From Variovorax paradoxus (GTDB lineage: Bacteria > Pseudomonadota > Gammaproteobacteria > Burkholderiales > Burkholderiaceae_C): a stretch of DNA of 64,000 bases. The stretch spans positions 620,001 through 684,000 of the forward strand of contig NZ_LR743507.1 in NCBI RefSeq assembly GCF_902712855.1. The letters run 5' to 3'. The stretch's first letter is position 1; each line of letters begins with the position of its first letter. The notes under the pieces are model-generated. The model worked only from the letters and a program-made list of their open reading frames with translations, was not told the origin of the DNA and made no database searches. This document shows, one piece after another, positions 63,001 through 64,000 of this stretch. A program made the translations under genes and the position numbers.

Positions 63001-64000
63001 ATGGCCGCCAAAGCGCAATTCCATTGGGACGACCCCCTTCTTCTCGACCAGCAACTGACCGACGAAGAGCGCATGATCCGCGACGCGGCCAACGCCTACT
63101 GCCAGGAGCGCCTGGCGCCCCGCGTCACCGAAGGTTTCCGCACCGGCGAGACCGACCCCGCCATCTTCCGCGAAATGGGTGCGCTCGGCCTGCTCGGCCC
63201 GACCATTCCCGAGCAGTACGGCGGCCCCGGCCTCAACTACGTGGCCTACGGCCTGATCGCCCGCGAAGTCGAGCGCGTCGACTCGGGCTATCGCTCGATG
63301 GCCAGCGTGCAGAGCTCGCTGGTGATGGTGCCCATCTTCGAATTCGGCACCGAAGGCCAGAAGCAGAAGTTCCTGCCCAAGCTCGCCACCGGTGAATGGA
63401 TCGGCTGCTTCGGCCTGACCGAGCCCGACCACGGCTCCGACCCCGGCAGCATGGCCACGCGCGCCAAGAAGGTGCCGGGCGGCTACTCGCTCAGCGGCTC
63501 GAAGATGTGGATCAGCAACTCGCCGATCGCCGACGTGTTCGTGGTGTGGGCCAAGGAAGTCAGCGAAAGCGGCACTGTCGGCCCGATCCGCGGCTTCGTG
63601 CTCGAGAAGGGCATGAAGGGCCTGAGCGCCCCCGCGATCCACGGCAAGGTCGGCCTGCGCGCCAGCATCACGGGTGAAATCGTGATGGACGGCGTGTTCT
63701 GCCCCGAGGAAAACGCCTTCCCCGAAGTGCAGGGCCTGAAGGGCCCCTTCACCTGCCTGAACAGCGCCCGCTACGGCATCTCGTGGGGCGCGCTCGGTGC
63801 CGCCGAAGACTGCTGGCACCGCGCCCGCCAGTACACGCTGGACCGCAAGCAGTTCGGCCGCCCGCTCGCCGCCAACCAGCTCATCCAGAAGAAGCTGGCC
63901 GACATGCAGACCGAGATCACGCTGGGCCTGCAAGGCAGCCTGCGCCTGGGCCGCATGAAGGACGAGGGCATCGCCGCGGTGGAAATCACCTCGATCATGA
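63001..64000 (+). CDS. gcdH: glutaryl-CoA dehydrogenase, 3'-truncated by window edge
   Basis: The frame starts with MAAKAQFHWDDPLLL and runs off the window end after 333 codons. It is an acyl-CoA dehydrogenase: GCFGLTEPDHGSDPGSM near residue 138 is the FAD/substrate segment, MWISNSPIADVFVVWAK near 172, and RKQFGRPLAANQLIQ near 282. The FGRP..NQLIQKKLADM wording matches glutaryl-CoA dehydrogenase, which decarboxylates glutaryl-CoA to crotonyl-CoA in lysine, tryptophan and some aromatic catabolism. A CCGGAG site lies about 9 bases before the ATG. Confidence 0.92.
   Translation, partial: MAAKAQFHWDDPLLLDQQLTDEERMIRDAANAYCQERLAPRVTEGFRTGETDPAIFREMGALGLLGPTIPEQYGGPGLNYVAYGLIAREVERVDSGYRSMASVQSSLVMVPIFEFGTEGQKQKFLPKLATGEWIGCFGLTEPDHGSDPGSMATRAKKVPGGYSLSGSKMWISNSPIADVFVVWAKEVSESGTVGPIRGFVLEKGMKGLSAPAIHGKVGLRASITGEIVMDGVFCPEENAFPEVQGLKGPFTCLNSARYGISWGALGAAEDCWHRARQYTLDRKQFGRPLAANQLIQKKLADMQTEITLGLQGSLRLGRMKDEGIAAVEITSIM

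Overview
The window is a GC-rich (roughly two-thirds G+C), densely coded chromosomal segment. Gene content points to a betaproteobacterium of the family Comamonadaceae, most likely Variovorax or a close relative: the aerobic benzoyl-CoA (box) pathway with a shikimate-kinase-like BoxR regulator, Bug-type and LIV-type binding proteins, a degradative HMG-CoA reductase, and short dispersed GC-rich repeats after stop codons. No insertion sequence, phage gene, CRISPR array or plasmid function is visible.

Layout. 1-8.4 kb: end of an alpha/beta hydrolase, a membrane fatty-acid desaturase, an orphan Bug receptor followed by a four-rhodanese protein, the minCDE cell-division locus (minC frameshifted as given), a uracil-type permease and a hotdog thioesterase. 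8.5-15.3 kb: an AsmA-like protein, then a minus-strand cluster of class II HMG-CoA reductase, a TctB-like protein and TctA, with a divergent MocR-type regulator. It ends in an in-frame remnant joining the start of a LysR gene to the end of a Bug receptor. 15.3-21.1 kb: a minus-strand operon of beta-keto acid cleavage enzyme, ABC binding protein, carnitine-dehydrogenase-like enzyme, acyl-CoA synthetase and crotonase. 21.3-27.7 kb: a DUF1090 protein, a Crp/Fnr regulator, a flavin monooxygenase with a clear sigma-54 promoter, its likely AcoR-type activator, and two unknown proteins. 27.7-43.9 kb: the benzoate locus, with liv-type ABC transporter, alpha/beta hydrolase, benzoate-CoA ligase, boxD-type aldehyde dehydrogenase and a DUF4863 protein on the minus strand, and boxR, boxC, boxB, boxA and a MaoC protein on the plus strand. 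44-48.6 kb: a Gly/Ala-rich secreted protein, a lipase-like hydrolase, a membrane AraC regulator, an Rrf2 regulator with a flavoprotein, and tRNA-Gly. 48.6-57.5 kb: a TetR-controlled operon of nitrate/taurine-type ABC importer, cyclase-family hydrolase and fumarylacetoacetase, divergent from acetoacetyl-CoA synthetase. 57.5-64 kb: a sensor adenylate/guanylate cyclase, a 2OG-Fe(II) oxygenase, a GFA protein, AraC and LysR regulators, and the start of glutaryl-CoA dehydrogenase.

How the genes work together. Benzoate would enter by the LIV-type transporter, be activated by BclA, epoxidised by BoxAB, ring-opened by BoxC and oxidised by BoxD. BoxR probably controls this through TGCA motifs over the boxC promoter. 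Three other modules are expected to yield acetoacetate (HMG-CoA breakdown, beta-keto acid cleavage, fumarylacetoacetate hydrolysis). The acetoacetyl-CoA synthetase gene shares its control region with the last of them. 

The most unusual observations are: a repeat family placed just after stop codons in one fixed orientation; an uncharacterised TetR/ABC/cyclase/FAH/acetoacetyl-CoA synthetase module with twin operators; the sigma-54-dependent monooxygenase with repeated TGTCGCA motifs; the LysR-Bug deletion remnant; and a palindromic repeat read as the N-terminus of a hydrolase.
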